A stretch of 40,371 nt of DNA from Mollicutes bacterium (GCA_012520435.1 JAAYOI010000077.1:1-40371); one strand, 5' to 3'. Positions 23,781-32,589 are shown, counted from the stretch's first letter. A program made the numbers and translations. The notes: generated by a model from the letters alone, not told the origin.

Positions 23781-24052
23781 TAATTTAATGCATCTTTTAA
23801 TTTTGACCCAGCCTTGATAGAAGCTGCAACTCTAGCAGGTATTTTAACAACTTCGCCAGTTCTTGGATTACGTCCTTCTTTAGCTGCTCTCTTTTTAGCT
23901 GTAAAAGTACAGAAGCCTGTTAAAGTTACTTTACCTTCCTTCTTTAATCCTTTAATAACTCCTTTCATCATGGCTTCTAATGCACGAGATGCATCAGCTT
24001 TGGTTAATCCAGCTTCTTCAGCTATAAAATTTACTAAATCTGTTTTAGTCAT
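23780..24052 (-). CDS. hup: DNA-binding protein HU
   Basis: HU compacts and bends DNA. The 90-aa protein is the standard size, with MTKTDLVNFIAEEAGLTKADASRALEAMM, the beta arm GFCTFTAKKRAAKEGRNPRTGEVVKIPARVAASIKAGSKLKDALN and the conserved RNPRTG tip. The ribosome site is GGGAGG. It lies between spoIVA and cca; hbs next to spoIVA is also the Bacillus order. Confidence 0.98.
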   Translation of the reverse strand: MTKTDLVNFIAEEAGLTKADASRALEAMMKGVIKGLKKEGKVTLTGFCTFTAKKRAAKEGRNPRTGEVVKIPARVAASIKAGSKLKDALN

Positions 24053-24100
24053 TTTATTACCTCCCTATCTTTTATAATAAGCTATTAGGCTTACAATTAA

Positions 24101-24129
24101 AGAATATCATGTTTTTATAAGAAATGCAA
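24101..24129 (-). promoter_or_regulatory. Candidate promoter of hup
   Basis: The minus strand has TTGCAT, 17 bases, TATTCT, about 40 bases before the ribosome site. Both boxes deviate from consensus. Confidence 0.4.
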
Positions 24130-24210
24130 TATGTTTTATATAATTTTTGCAATATTTTGGTATTTTTTTTATGTTTAATTAACTTAAAGTAAATTTTTTT
24201 CTTTTTAAAG

Positions 24211-24237
24211 ATAAAAAGACTTAAAATTTAAGTCTTT
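24211..24237 (-). terminator. Terminator of spoIVA
   Basis: AAAGACTTAAA and TTTAAGTCTTT form a nearly loop-less perfect palindrome, with TT following on the minus strand. Confidence 0.75.
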
Positions 24238-25712
24238 TATAACACAATCGCAATCAAATTACCTGAACCTCTATTAACAAGTTTAGATAAAGTTTGTTGC
24301 AATTTATAACGTACATTTTCTGGCATTAATGATAGTTTAGCTTGAATTCCTTCTTTCACAATAACATCTAAACTTCGTCCAAAAATTTCACTCTTCCATA
24401 TATTATCTGGTGATTCATCATAATCTTTCATAAGATAATTGATTAATTCCTTACTTTGAATTTCTGAACCAATTATTGGTTCAAATGTTGATTCTACATC
24501 AACTCTAATCATGTGAATAGAAGGTGCCACTGCCTTAAGTTTTATACCATAACGGCTACCTTGTTTAATAATTTCTGGGGTACTAAGTTTCATATCTGAT
24601 AAGCTTGGGGATGCTATTCCATAACCAGTTTGTTTAACCATTTTAAGAGCCACTTTAATTTGTTCATATTCTTTTTTAGCTTCATTATAATCTTGGAATA
24701 ACGATAATAAATCTGCTCGGCTACTGATAGTAACACCAATAATATCTTTAAGAACTTGATTGAATAATTCATTAGGTGATTCTAAAGAAATTGTTACATT
24801 ACCAGTAGAAGTATCAACATCAGATAAATAAGCCTTACTAATATATTCACAATCAGTAAATGGTTCAATAATTTTTTCAACATCTCTTACTTTATCTACT
24901 TCAATAATACTTTCCCTAATTTTATCAATATAGATTTGCTTTAACCAATTATCTGGTGATAAACAAGCAATCCATTCTGGCATATTAATACTAACTTCAT
25001 TAACTGGGAACTCATATAAAGCTTCTCTTAAAATGGTATAAATTTCACGTTCTGTCATATTTTCAATATTAATTGGTAAAACTGGTACTCTATGTTCTTC
25101 ATGAAGTTTTTCTGCTAAACGTTCGGTTTCTGGTAACATTGGATGAGCCGAATTCAGAAGCACAATAAACGGCCTTCCATATTCTTTTAATTCATTAATT
25201 ACTCTTGTTTCGGTTTCTACATACTCGTTACGACCAATTTCGCCAATTGAACCATCGGTTGTAACAACAATGCCAATAGTTGAATGATCTTTAATAACCT
25301 TTTCTGTTCCTATTTCTGCTGCTTCAATAAATGGTATTTCTTCATCATACCAAGGTGTTTTTACCATTCTTGGTCCATTATCATCTTCATATCCTTTAGC
25401 ACCTGGAATAATATATCCCACACAATCAACTAAACGAACATTGGCGCTAAAATTATCAATTTGTATTTTAGCAGCATTACTTGGAACAAACTTCGGTTCA
25501 GTGGTCATAATCATACGACCTTGCGCACTTTGTGGGATTTCATCTAAAGCGCGTTTTTTCTCATATTCATCAGTAATATTTGGCACAACTAAATTTTCAA
25601 TTACCTTTTTAATAAAAGTTGATTTACCTGTTCTAACAGCTCCAACAACGCCTAGATAAATATCGCCACCAGTACGCTCTGTTAAATTTTTAATAATTTC
25701 TATCTTTTCCAT
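24237..25712 (-). CDS. spoIVA: Stage IV sporulation protein A (spore coat ATPase)
   Basis: SpoIVA polymerises with ATP hydrolysis on the forespore surface and makes the basement layer of the spore coat. The 491-aa protein is full length, with Walker A GAVRTGKST (Lys30) and the NTPase segment VRLVDCVGYIIPGAKGYEDDNGPRMVKTPW. The middle domain contains TDGSIGEIGR and VIVLLNSAHP-like FIVLLNSAHPMLPET, and the conserved C-terminus ends GSGNLIAIVL. The Shine-Dalgarno is weak (AGGGATTAT). A sigma-E-like promoter is visible upstream. It proves that the mother-cell coat programme is present. Confidence 0.98.
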   Translation of the reverse strand: MEKIEIIKNLTERTGGDIYLGVVGAVRTGKSTFIKKVIENLVVPNITDEYEKKRALDEIPQSAQGRMIMTTEPKFVPSNAAKIQIDNFSANVRLVDCVGYIIPGAKGYEDDNGPRMVKTPWYDEEIPFIEAAEIGTEKVIKDHSTIGIVVTTDGSIGEIGRNEYVETETRVINELKEYGRPFIVLLNSAHPMLPETERLAEKLHEEHRVPVLPINIENMTEREIYTILREALYEFPVNEVSINMPEWIACLSPDNWLKQIYIDKIRESIIEVDKVRDVEKIIEPFTDCEYISKAYLSDVDTSTGNVTISLESPNELFNQVLKDIIGVTISSRADLLSLFQDYNEAKKEYEQIKVALKMVKQTGYGIASPSLSDMKLSTPEIIKQGSRYGIKLKAVAPSIHMIRVDVESTFEPIIGSEIQSKELINYLMKDYDESPDNIWKSEIFGRSLDVIVKEGIQAKLSLMPENVRYKLQQTLSKLVNRGSGNLIAIVL

Positions 25713-25735
25713 ATAATCCCTACTTTCATCACTAA

Positions 25736-25763
25736 AATATATGAATTTTTTAATAATATATGA
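25736..25763 (-). promoter_or_regulatory. Possible sigma-E-type promoter of spoIVA
   Basis: The minus strand has TCATATA, 13 bases, CATATATT, about 15-20 bases before the spoIVA ribosome site. This resembles sigma-E sites (ATA-type -35, CATA-type -10), but AT-rich DNA makes chance matches common. Confidence 0.35.
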
Positions 25764-25788
25764 ATAATATTACAATTTATTTTTAAGT

Positions 25789-25817
25789 TTAATAAAAATA
25801 TTATTATGTGCTATAAT
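25789..25817 (+). promoter_or_regulatory. Promoter of the nucleotidyltransferase-like gene
   Basis: An extended -10, TGCTATAAT, with a weak TTTAAT 17 bases upstream, precedes the GTG start by about 38 bases. Confidence 0.5.
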
Positions 25818-25854
25818 GTTGTTGTTGATATTTACTAGAAAAGGGGTTTCTTAA

Positions 25855-26246
25855 GTGAATAAAGAACAATTAATAAATATATTAAAAGAACTTAATTTTC
25901 CAATAGGAGATTACTATATTTTATCTTCAGCATGTTTAATGTTATATGGTTTGAGAGATGAAATTACTGATATTGATTTATGTATATCTGAAAACTTATT
26001 TAATCTTATAAAGAAAAAATATAATTTAACTGAAGATAAAAAAAATCAATGTGGTTTTTATAAAATTAATGATTATTTAGAAGTTGTTGTTAATGAAAAA
26101 GAAAAGATGGAATATGATATGAAAGATGGATTCCCGGTTGAAAAACTAACTACAATACTTACTTATAAATTAAAAAGAAATGCAAAAAAGATCAAAAAGA
26201 TATTGAAAGAATAAAAAAATACCTCAAAGAAAATAAAAACATTTAA
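25855..26246 (+). CDS. Nucleotidyltransferase-like protein, reading frame interrupted at A6G
   Basis: Frame 0 (GTG 25855 to stop 26212-26214) gives 119 aa with a minimal nucleotidyltransferase pattern: YYILSSACLMLYGLRDEITDIDLCIS, where DID is the metal-binding Asp pair. After NAK the frame passes through A-AAA-AAG and then reads IKKILKE and stops. In the -1 frame the text continues as DQKDIERIKKYLKENKNI, the C-terminal KDxxDI pattern common in this family, to a stop at 26244-26246. So the full protein, about 129 aa, needs a -1 shift: programmed slippage, a recent mutation, or a sequence error in the A-run. The coordinates given cover the extended form. Substrate unknown; related proteins occur in toxin-antitoxin modules, but no partner is seen. 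Confidence 0.7.
26184..26190 (+). other. Slippery heptamer A-AAA-AAG
   Basis: In the reading frame of the nucleotidyltransferase-like gene the codons are GCA AAA AAG, exactly the X-XXY-YYZ layout of known -1 frameshift sites such as bacterial dnaX. A six-A run is also a hot spot for indels and for sequencing error. No strong hairpin follows within 10 bases. Confidence 0.6.
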
Positions 26247-26275
26247 GAACTGCACATTATTGCAGTTCTTTTATT
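26245..26275 (+). terminator. Terminator of the nucleotidyltransferase-like gene
   Basis: AAGAACTGCA-CATTAT-TGCAGTTCTT is a perfect 10-bp stem followed by TTATT. It separates the gene from the ger operon and overlaps the extended stop codon. Confidence 0.88.
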
Positions 26276-26361
26276 ATGAAAAAAATGGAGACAATAGGTA
26301 TATTTTAACAATAAAAACAGATAATATTATAAGAATTATTTGTCATAAAAGAGGTGAGAAA

Positions 26362-27897
26362 ATGTCATTATTTAAAAAGAAAGAAAAGATTATTGAAGAA
26401 AAAATAAATCAATTTAATGAAAGTTTAAATAATTACATTATTTCTCCTTCTTTAGACGTTAATGTAATGATTATTAAACAATTGTTTATAGATAATGATA
26501 CGATTATAAGTAGGAGTGTTGTTAATAATTTTGATAAATCTTTACAATTTTATATTATTTATCGAGAAGGAATGGTTGATCCTACTATTATTAGTGAAAC
26601 AATTATTAAACAATTAGTTTTATCAAATGCTGATATTTCTAAAAATAATTTACTTGATTCATTAGTTAATCAAGTTCTTATAACTAATGAAACAAGAAAG
26701 ATAAGTTCGATGAAAGAAGTTATTGAAAATGTTTGTTATGGTGATACTGTTTTATTTGTTAATGGTTGTGATAAAGCTTTAGTGCTTGATACTAAAAAAT
26801 TTCAAACAAGAGCTATTGAAGAACCACAAAACGAAAAGGCTTTAAATGGACCTAAAGAAGGTTTTAATGAATATTTACTTACTAATTTGTCTTTAATAAG
26901 TAGAAAATTAAAAACTAATGATTTAAAAATGAAATACCTTTATTTAGGACAAAAAACAAATACTAAGTGTTGTATATGTTATCTTGATAGTATTGTTAAT
27001 AAACAAGTATTAGAAGAATTATATAGTCGTTTAGATAAAATTGATATTGATGGCATTATTGATGCTAATTATATAAATGAATCTATTAAAGATTCTCCTT
27101 ATAGTTTATTTCAGACTATGGGATTTACTGAAAAACCAGATGTAGTAGCCGCTAATCTTTTAGAAGGTAAAATCGCCATTATCATCGATGGAAGTCCAAT
27201 TGTCATAACCATTCCTTATTTTTTTGTCGAAAACTTTCAAAATTCTGATGATTATTATGTGAATTTTTATTATGCATGTTTTACAAGAATAATTCGTATG
27301 TTTGGTTTTTTCTTAGCAATTACTGTTCCTGCTTTTTATATTTCAATTGTTGCATATCATCATGAAATGATTCCAACCTCATTATTTATTAATGTAACTT
27401 TAGAAAGACAAAGTGTTCCTATGCCAGCCGCTGCGGAAGCTATAATTATGCTTTTGCTTTTTGATATTTTAAAAGAAACAGGGGTTAGAATGCCTACTAA
27501 TATTGGTCATGCTCTTAGTATTGTAGGTGCCCTTGTTATTGGTCAATCAGCGGTTGAAGCCAAATTAGTAGCTGCTCCCATGATTATTGTTGTAGCTTTA
27601 ACTGGTATAACTAGTCTTTTAGTTCCCAAAATGAATGCCGGTATTATATATTTACGTTACGTTTTATTATTTTTATCAATTATTCTTGGTTTCTATGGTT
27701 TTATTTTAGGTCTTGCTTGTATTCTTATTCATATTCTTAATTTGCGCTCTTTTGGTATTCCACAATTAACATTAGGTGGAAAAACTAATTATCAGGCAAT
27801 TAAAGATACCTTATTTAGAGGTCCATGGTCAAAAATGAAATTACGTCCAAAATTAGTAACTGATAATCAACAACGCATGAAAGGTGGGAATAATTAA
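26362..27897 (+). CDS. Spore germinant receptor subunit A (GerA family)
   Basis: GerA-type A subunits sit in the inner spore membrane and, with B and C, sense germinants. The product, about 511 aa, has the soluble N-terminal domain (about 20-280: SRSVVNNFDKSLQFYIIYREGMVDPTIISE, VSSM-type EVIENVCYGDTVLFVNG, NEYLLTNLSLISRKLK). A membrane part follows with PYFFVENFQNSDDYYVNFYYACFTRIIRMFGFF, MIPTSLFINVTLERQSVPMPAAAEAIIMLLLFDILKETGVRMP and GHALSIVGALVIGQSAVEAKLVAAPMIIVVALTGI. I start it at ATG 26362 (SD GAGGTGAGAA); the track extension reaches into the preceding terminator. First gene of a four-gene operon; no clear sigma-G promoter found. Confidence 0.97.
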   Translation: MSLFKKKEKIIEEKINQFNESLNNYIISPSLDVNVMIIKQLFIDNDTIISRSVVNNFDKSLQFYIIYREGMVDPTIISETIIKQLVLSNADISKNNLLDSLVNQVLITNETRKISSMKEVIENVCYGDTVLFVNGCDKALVLDTKKFQTRAIEEPQNEKALNGPKEGFNEYLLTNLSLISRKLKTNDLKMKYLYLGQKTNTKCCICYLDSIVNKQVLEELYSRLDKIDIDGIIDANYINESIKDSPYSLFQTMGFTEKPDVVAANLLEGKIAIIIDGSPIVITIPYFFVENFQNSDDYYVNFYYACFTRIIRMFGFFLAITVPAFYISIVAYHHEMIPTSLFINVTLERQSVPMPAAAEAIIMLLLFDILKETGVRMPTNIGHALSIVGALVIGQSAVEAKLVAAPMIIVVALTGITSLLVPKMNAGIIYLRYVLLFLSIILGFYGFILGLACILIHILNLRSFGIPQLTLGGKTNYQAIKDTLFRGPWSKMKLRPKLVTDNQQRMKGGNN

Positions 27898-27899
27898 GA

Positions 27900-29027
27900 G
27901 TGATTAAAAAAATAATAACAATTATTTATTTGCTTTTCTTTTCATTATTATTAAGTGGTTGTTGGGATTATACTAGTTTAGATGAAATAACAATTGTATC
28001 GGGAATGGCCATAGATCAATCAGAAGATAAGAAAGGATATCATGTTTCTTTAGAAATATTTGATACTACTGAATCAAATAAAGAAAAGATTAAAACAGCT
28101 ATTATTGAATCAAATGGTATAACCTTATTTGATGCCATAAGAAATGCGAAAAAAAAGATTACTAATAAACTTTATTTTGCTAACATTGCTGTTATTATTG
28201 TTAGTGAGCAGGTTGCTAAAGAAAAAAATATTGGAGAAATAATTGATTGGTATTTAAGAGATGCCGAACACAGAGAAACACTTAGTTTTGTTATTTCTAA
28301 AGAAAAAACAGCTAAAGATTTGTTAAATACAAAAAGTTCGACTAATAATGCTATAGGATTATTAATTAAAGAAATTGTTACTGAAGATCAAACAGTAACA
28401 ATATCTGTAATTCATAATGAAGCATATAAAATATATAATATTCTCAATCAAAAAAAAGAATCTTTAGTTTTACCAGCTTTTCGAGTTACTACTAATAATA
28501 ATGAAAAAGCAGTTGAAGCTGATGGACTTGCCATCTTTAAAAATGGAAAATTAATTGATTTTATTGATGATGATAAATCTAAATATATTTTGTTTGCTAA
28601 TAATAAAGTAAAAGGTGGTATCCTTACTATTAAAAAAGATAATAATATTGACAATATTTCGTTAGAAATTACTAATTCTAAAACTAAAACCTCTTTTACT
28701 TATAAAAATAATCAATTAAAATTTTTTATTAATATTAAAACGAATGTTATTGTGGGTGAATATGGAATAAATGATGAAATACCATATAAACAAATTACTA
28801 AACTAGAAAAAATAGCTGCTAATAAATTAAATAAAGAAGTAACAGAAATAATAAAATATGTTCAAGAAAAATATAATTCAGATATCTTTGGTTTTAGTAC
28901 AATTATTTATAGAAAAGATCCTAAACTTTGGAAAAAACTTAAAAAAGATTGGGATAAAATTTTTAAAAATATTGAAGTAGAAGTAAAATCCGAAGTAAAA
29001 ATAATCAATACTTCTTATATAAAATAA
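27900..29027 (+). CDS. Spore germinant receptor lipoprotein subunit C (Ger(x)C family)
   Basis: The C subunit is a lipoprotein on the outer face of the spore inner membrane. The 375-aa protein has a lipoprotein signal peptide ending in LLLSGC|WDY (lipid attached to Cys21). The family start WDYTSLDEITIVSGMAIDQ, then ANIAVIIVSEQVAKEKNIGEIIDWYLRDAEHRETLSFVISK and a C-terminal domain with KLWKKLKKDWDKIFKNIEVEVKSEVKI, follow. The start is GTG 27900, two bases after the A-subunit stop, using a GGTGGGA ribosome site within the previous gene. Confidence 0.96.
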   Translation: MIKKIITIIYLLFFSLLLSGCWDYTSLDEITIVSGMAIDQSEDKKGYHVSLEIFDTTESNKEKIKTAIIESNGITLFDAIRNAKKKITNKLYFANIAVIIVSEQVAKEKNIGEIIDWYLRDAEHRETLSFVISKEKTAKDLLNTKSSTNNAIGLLIKEIVTEDQTVTISVIHNEAYKIYNILNQKKESLVLPAFRVTTNNNEKAVEADGLAIFKNGKLIDFIDDDKSKYILFANNKVKGGILTIKKDNNIDNISLEITNSKTKTSFTYKNNQLKFFINIKTNVIVGEYGINDEIPYKQITKLEKIAANKLNKEVTEIIKYVQEKYNSDIFGFSTIIYRKDPKLWKKLKKDWDKIFKNIEVEVKSEVKIINTSYIK

Positions 29028-29041
29028 AAGGAGAATAATAA

Positions 29042-29248
29042 ATGGAATTTATAGTTATAGTTATTGTTTATTTTTTAATAATCTTTTTTGATTTAATTCC
29101 TATGTTTAAAAAAAAGCAAATTAAAGAAGCTATTATTTATTCAGTTATTATTATTTTTACCTTTATTATTATAACATTAAAAATCGGTGGTATTAATGTA
29201 CCAAGTCCATATAAATTAATTAAAAATATTATAACATCTATTACATAA
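29042..29248 (+). CDS. Small two-helix membrane protein, probable D subunit of the germinant receptor
   Basis: The 68-aa protein consists of two membrane helices (about 2-22 and 31-49) joined by a basic loop (MFKKKQIKEA), with a short tail holding GGINVPSPYKLIKNII. Small two-helix D proteins that modulate the receptor are known in some Bacillus ger operons, and the PSP-containing tail fits that group. Its place between the C and B genes, with a good ribosome site (AAGGAGAATA), supports the assignment. It would be easy to miss in automatic annotation. Confidence 0.75.
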   Translation: MEFIVIVIVYFLIIFFDLIPMFKKKQIKEAIIYSVIIIFTFIIITLKIGGINVPSPYKLIKNIITSIT

Positions 29249-29264
29249 AGAAGGTGAAAAATAA

Positions 29265-30341
29265 GTGCCAAAAGAAATAATTTCTTCAAGACAAATAATT
29301 GCTAGTATTATTGCTTTCATTGTTGGTAATAGTGTTATTTTAGGAGTAAATTCCGAATTAGCTCAAGATAGTTGGATTGCCTTAATAATAGCTACTATTT
29401 TAATCATACCACTTATTTTAATTTATGCTAGAATTATTAAATTATATCCTGGTAAAGATTTCTGTCAAATAGTAGAACTTTTATTAGGAAAAATTTTAAG
29501 TAAAATTATTATCATTTTATTTATTTGGTATGCTATGCATTTAGGTGCTTTAGTTTTAAAATTTTTTTCTGAATTTACTAAAATTTCTGCTTTATTTAAT
29601 ACTCCTGAAATAATTATTTTAATGACAATGACCATTGTTACTGTTTATTTATCTAAAAGTGGTATTGAAGTTTTAGGTAGATGGTCAATTATTGTTTGTA
29701 CAATAATATGCTTTCTATTAATATTAACAATAATATTTTCAATACCTAATATGGATTTTAACAATTTTTTTCCTATAATGAATCATGATTTGAAAGAAAT
29801 ATTAAAAAGTAGTTTTGATATCTTTTCTTTTCCTTTTGCAGAAATTGTCTTGTTTCTTAGTATGGCTTCATCATATAGTCAAAAAAATAATCCCTATAAA
29901 ATTTATCTTTATGGATGTTTACTTGGAAGTATTTTCCTTTTATCGGTTATTATTAGAAATGTATCAATTCTAGGAGTTCCCTTAGTAAAATCTGAATATT
30001 TTCCATCCTATACTGCCACTAGATTAATTAATATTGGTGATTTTCTAACTAGAATTGAAGGAACTATTACTATTAATTTTATTTTTGTTGGTTTAACTAA
30101 AACTGCGGTATGTCTAATTGCTGCTTCTAAAGGTTTTACTTTTTTATTTAATTTAAAAGATTATAAAATTATGATTATCCCTATTTCTTTATTAATTTTA
30201 ATGCTTGCTACTATTATGTATAATAACGTAATTGAAATGTTTGAATTTATTCCTATTTATTCGATTTACGCTATCCCCTTTCAAATTATCATCCCTATCA
30301 TTGTTTGGATAGTTGCAGAAATAAAAAATAAAAAGGAGTAA
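29265..30341 (+). CDS. Spore germinant receptor subunit B (GerAB/permease family)
   Basis: B subunits belong to the amino acid/polyamine transporter superfamily and hold the germinant-binding pocket. The 358-aa protein has about ten membrane helices over its whole length, beginning ISSRQIIASIIAFIVGNSVILG and including ELAQDSWIALIIATILIIPLILIYARIIKLYPGKDFCQIVELLLGK, a strong family signature. The start is GTG 29265 behind AAGGTGAAAA. It ends in a bidirectional terminator shared with spoVIF. Together with the preceding genes this is a complete receptor operon in the order A-C-D-B. Confidence 0.95.
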   Translation: MPKEIISSRQIIASIIAFIVGNSVILGVNSELAQDSWIALIIATILIIPLILIYARIIKLYPGKDFCQIVELLLGKILSKIIIILFIWYAMHLGALVLKFFSEFTKISALFNTPEIIILMTMTIVTVYLSKSGIEVLGRWSIIVCTIICFLLILTIIFSIPNMDFNNFFPIMNHDLKEILKSSFDIFSFPFAEIVLFLSMASSYSQKNNPYKIYLYGCLLGSIFLLSVIIRNVSILGVPLVKSEYFPSYTATRLINIGDFLTRIEGTITINFIFVGLTKTAVCLIAASKGFTFLFNLKDYKIMIIPISLLILMLATIMYNNVIEMFEFIPIYSIYAIPFQIIIPIIVWIVAEIKNKKE

Positions 30342-30359
30342 TTAATTATTCCTTTTTTT
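30329..30359. terminator. Bidirectional terminator of ger operon and spoVIF
   Basis: AAAAGGAGTAATTAATTATTCCTTTT folds on itself with an A-run before and a T-run after it. It overlaps the last codons of the B subunit gene. Confidence 0.8.
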
Positions 30360-30606
30360 ATTGAATAAATTTATCTAAATCCTTTGGAACTTTATCATCT
30401 ATTACCGCTTCAATAATTTTATCTTCTTTTTCTTTAGATACTTCTTTTCCCGTCATTTTACTTAATTCATGAATAATTTCACGTAAAGTTGCTTCATTTT
30501 TAATATCTGACTGTTGTAATTTTGAAGCTAACCCTAAAATCGTTTCTTTTCCAACTTTTGTTTTATTTTCTATTTTATCAAAAAAACTATCGGAAAAATT
30601 GAACAT
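30358..30606 (-). CDS. spoVIF: Stage VI sporulation protein F
   Basis: SpoVIF is a small mother-cell protein needed for correct coat assembly. The 82-aa product follows the family pattern FFDKIENKTKVGKETILGLASKLQ...NEATLREIIHELSKMTGKEVSKEKEDKIIEAVIDDKVPKDLDKF, especially KxVSKEKEDKI. The ribosome site is a strong GGAGGGAG. It stands alone between the ger operon and der, convergent with the ger operon. Confidence 0.9.
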   Translation of the reverse strand: MFNFSDSFFDKIENKTKVGKETILGLASKLQQSDIKNEATLREIIHELSKMTGKEVSKEKEDKIIEAVIDDKVPKDLDKFIQ

Positions 30607-30657
30607 AAAAACTCCCTCCTAACAATAGTATATGTAAGAGGGATAATAGCGTTATTA

Positions 30658-31974
30658 TTATTGTTCACCCTTACTTTTAAATTGTAAAACAATTGGTGTT
30701 CCTTCAAAATCAAATGCCTCTCTAATTTTATTTTCTAAATAACGTTCATAAGAAAAATGTACTAATCCTTTACTATTAACCTGAATATCAAAGGTAGGTG
30801 GACAAATACCTACTTGCTTAACAGAATAAATTTTTAATCTTTTACCTTTATAAGTAGGTGGTGGATTTAAAACATATGCATCCATAATAACATCATTTAA
30901 TAAATTGTTTGCAACTTCTTTTTTACTATTATTATATACTTTAATAATTTCTGGCATTAAGGTATGAATTCTTTTTTTGGTAAGGGCTGATAAAATGACA
31001 ACTGGTACATATGGAATAAATTGAAAATTATTACGAATATCTTTAGTAAATTTTTTTATTTCTTCATCTTTATTATCAATTATATCCCATTTATTAACAA
31101 CTAAAACTATTGGTTTACCAGCATCTATTGCATATCCAACAATATGTTTATCATGTTCAATAATACCTTCTTCAGCATTTATAACAACCACACAAACATT
31201 AGAACGATCAATTGCTTTCAATGAACGTAACAAACTATATTTTTCAACATTTTCATATATTTTACCTTTTTTTCGCATTCCTGCTGTATCAATAACTACA
31301 AATTTTTGATCATAATAAGTAAATGGTGTATCAACAGCATCCCTCGTTGTTCCTGGTTCATCACTAACAATAACTCGTTCCTCATTTAATATCGCATTAA
31401 CTAAACTGCTTTTACCAACATTAGGTCTTCCAATAATACAAAATTTTAAAACATCTTCTTCATCTATTTCCTCTTCATAAGGTTTAAATCTAGATGTTAT
31501 CTCATCAAATAAATCGCTTATACCTGTTTTTTGTTCGCCACTAACCTCAATATATTTATCAAATCCTAATTCATAAAAATCATAAATATGTTTTCTTGCT
31601 TCTTTACTATCAACTTTATTAATTACCACAATAACATCCTTATTAGCCTTCCTAAGCATATCTTTTACAACCATATCATTAGCTGTAAGTCCTTCTTTTC
31701 CATCTACCACAAATAAAACTAAATCCGCTTCTTTAATCGCAATCTCCACTTGGACTTTAATTTCATTATTAAAAATTTCTTTATTAATATCAATCCCACC
31801 TGTATCAATTAAATGAAATTGATGATTATTATAAGTTACATTTCCATATATACGATCCCTAGTTACCCCCGGAGTATCTTCAATTATGGATATTTTTTTA
31901 CCAACTAAGCAATTGAAAATAGTTGATTTACCAACATTAGGTCTTCCAACTAAAGCCACAACTGGGGTTCGCAT
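30658..31974 (-). CDS. der: Ribosome assembly GTPase Der (EngA)
   Basis: Der is an essential GTPase that matures the large ribosomal subunit. The 438-aa protein has two GTPase domains with G1 motifs GRPNVGKST (about 10) and GRPNVGKSS (about 182), switch DTPGVTRDR and DEPGTTRDA, G3 DTGG / DTAGM, G4 NKVD / NKWD. A C-terminal KH-like domain ends LVHFSYERYLENKIREAFDFEGTPIVLQFKSK. The start ATG follows GGTGG. It is transcribed alone from an extended -10 promoter. Confidence 0.98.
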   Translation of the reverse strand: MRTPVVALVGRPNVGKSTIFNCLVGKKISIIEDTPGVTRDRIYGNVTYNNHQFHLIDTGGIDINKEIFNNEIKVQVEIAIKEADLVLFVVDGKEGLTANDMVVKDMLRKANKDVIVVINKVDSKEARKHIYDFYELGFDKYIEVSGEQKTGISDLFDEITSRFKPYEEEIDEEDVLKFCIIGRPNVGKSSLVNAILNEERVIVSDEPGTTRDAVDTPFTYYDQKFVVIDTAGMRKKGKIYENVEKYSLLRSLKAIDRSNVCVVVINAEEGIIEHDKHIVGYAIDAGKPIVLVVNKWDIIDNKDEEIKKFTKDIRNNFQFIPYVPVVILSALTKKRIHTLMPEIIKVYNNSKKEVANNLLNDVIMDAYVLNPPPTYKGKRLKIYSVKQVGICPPTFDIQVNSKGLVHFSYERYLENKIREAFDFEGTPIVLQFKSKGEQ

Positions 31975-31996
31975 GCTACCACCTCATTTCTTAAAT

Positions 31997-32007
31997 ATTA
32001 TACCATA
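31997..32007 (-). promoter_or_regulatory. Extended -10 promoter of der
   Basis: The minus strand reads TATGGTATAAT, a perfect extended -10 (TGnTATAAT), about 20 bases before the ribosome site. There is no good -35. Confidence 0.55.
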
Positions 32008-32021
32008 CCTTATCTAAATAA

Positions 32022-32054
32022 AATAAAAAATGTATTTATCAACTAAATACATTT
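32022..32054 (-). terminator. Terminator of the 166-aa gene
   Basis: On the minus strand AAATGTATTTA-GTTGA-TAAATACATTT is a perfect 11-bp stem followed by TTTA. It overlaps the last codons of the gene. Confidence 0.85.
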
Positions 32055-32539
32055 AAAGGTTTTCCTTTCTTTAAAACATTGTTAACTTCATAATCATAAA
32101 TAATCGTACTATTTTCTAAAAGCTTTGCGAATTCCATATTTTCTAAAGGTTTTATTATTTTAACATAAAAATTATTTTTATATCTTATAATATTAACTTT
32201 TTTTAATATTTTAGAATCAATACTAAATATATCATCAATATGATATAAAAAACTATCATTATCTTCAATTGTTATCCGCATATCAATTTGATTACCAAAA
32301 TAATCACAATAATCAATACTATCTCTTTTCATTTGGATAATAATTCCATAAAACTTATCTATATACACTTTTATATCATAATATCCTTGAAGAATAATAC
32401 GATAAAATTTCTTTAAACGGTTAAATAATTGCAGAAAATACTTTTCTAATTCTTCCTTTTCCTTAAAAATAACTTTATCAACATGAAAATTATTTATATA
32501 AACTATGATATTATTTTCATCATTAACTACAACCTTCAT
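32039..32539 (-). CDS. Unrecognised cytoplasmic protein (about 166 aa)
   Basis: I do not recognise the family. Start ATG 32539 is chosen because GGTGATA precedes it; the track begins at the GTG that is part of this ribosome site. There is no signal peptide or membrane helix. The sequence is rich in Ile, Tyr, Asp and Lys, with alternating hydrophobic strands (FYRIILQGYYDIKVYIDKFYGIIIQMKRD) that suggest an alpha/beta fold. It lies 50 bases after engB and is probably cotranscribed with it, ending at a clear terminator. No functional clue comes from the neighbours. Confidence 0.75.
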   Translation of the reverse strand: MKVVVNDENNIIVYINNFHVDKVIFKEKEELEKYFLQLFNRLKKFYRIILQGYYDIKVYIDKFYGIIIQMKRDSIDYCDYFGNQIDMRITIEDNDSFLYHIDDIFSIDSKILKKVNIIRYKNNFYVKIIKPLENMEFAKLLENSTIIYDYEVNNVLKKGKPLNVFS

Positions 32540-32589
32540 ATATATCACCTATGATATCTTATGAGGATTGTTAATTGATGAGATATATT

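Noticed and set aside
26260-26361. 34-residue N-terminal extension of the GerA subunit
   Set aside because: It begins inside the terminator of the preceding gene; GAGGTGAGAA before ATG 26362 sets the start.
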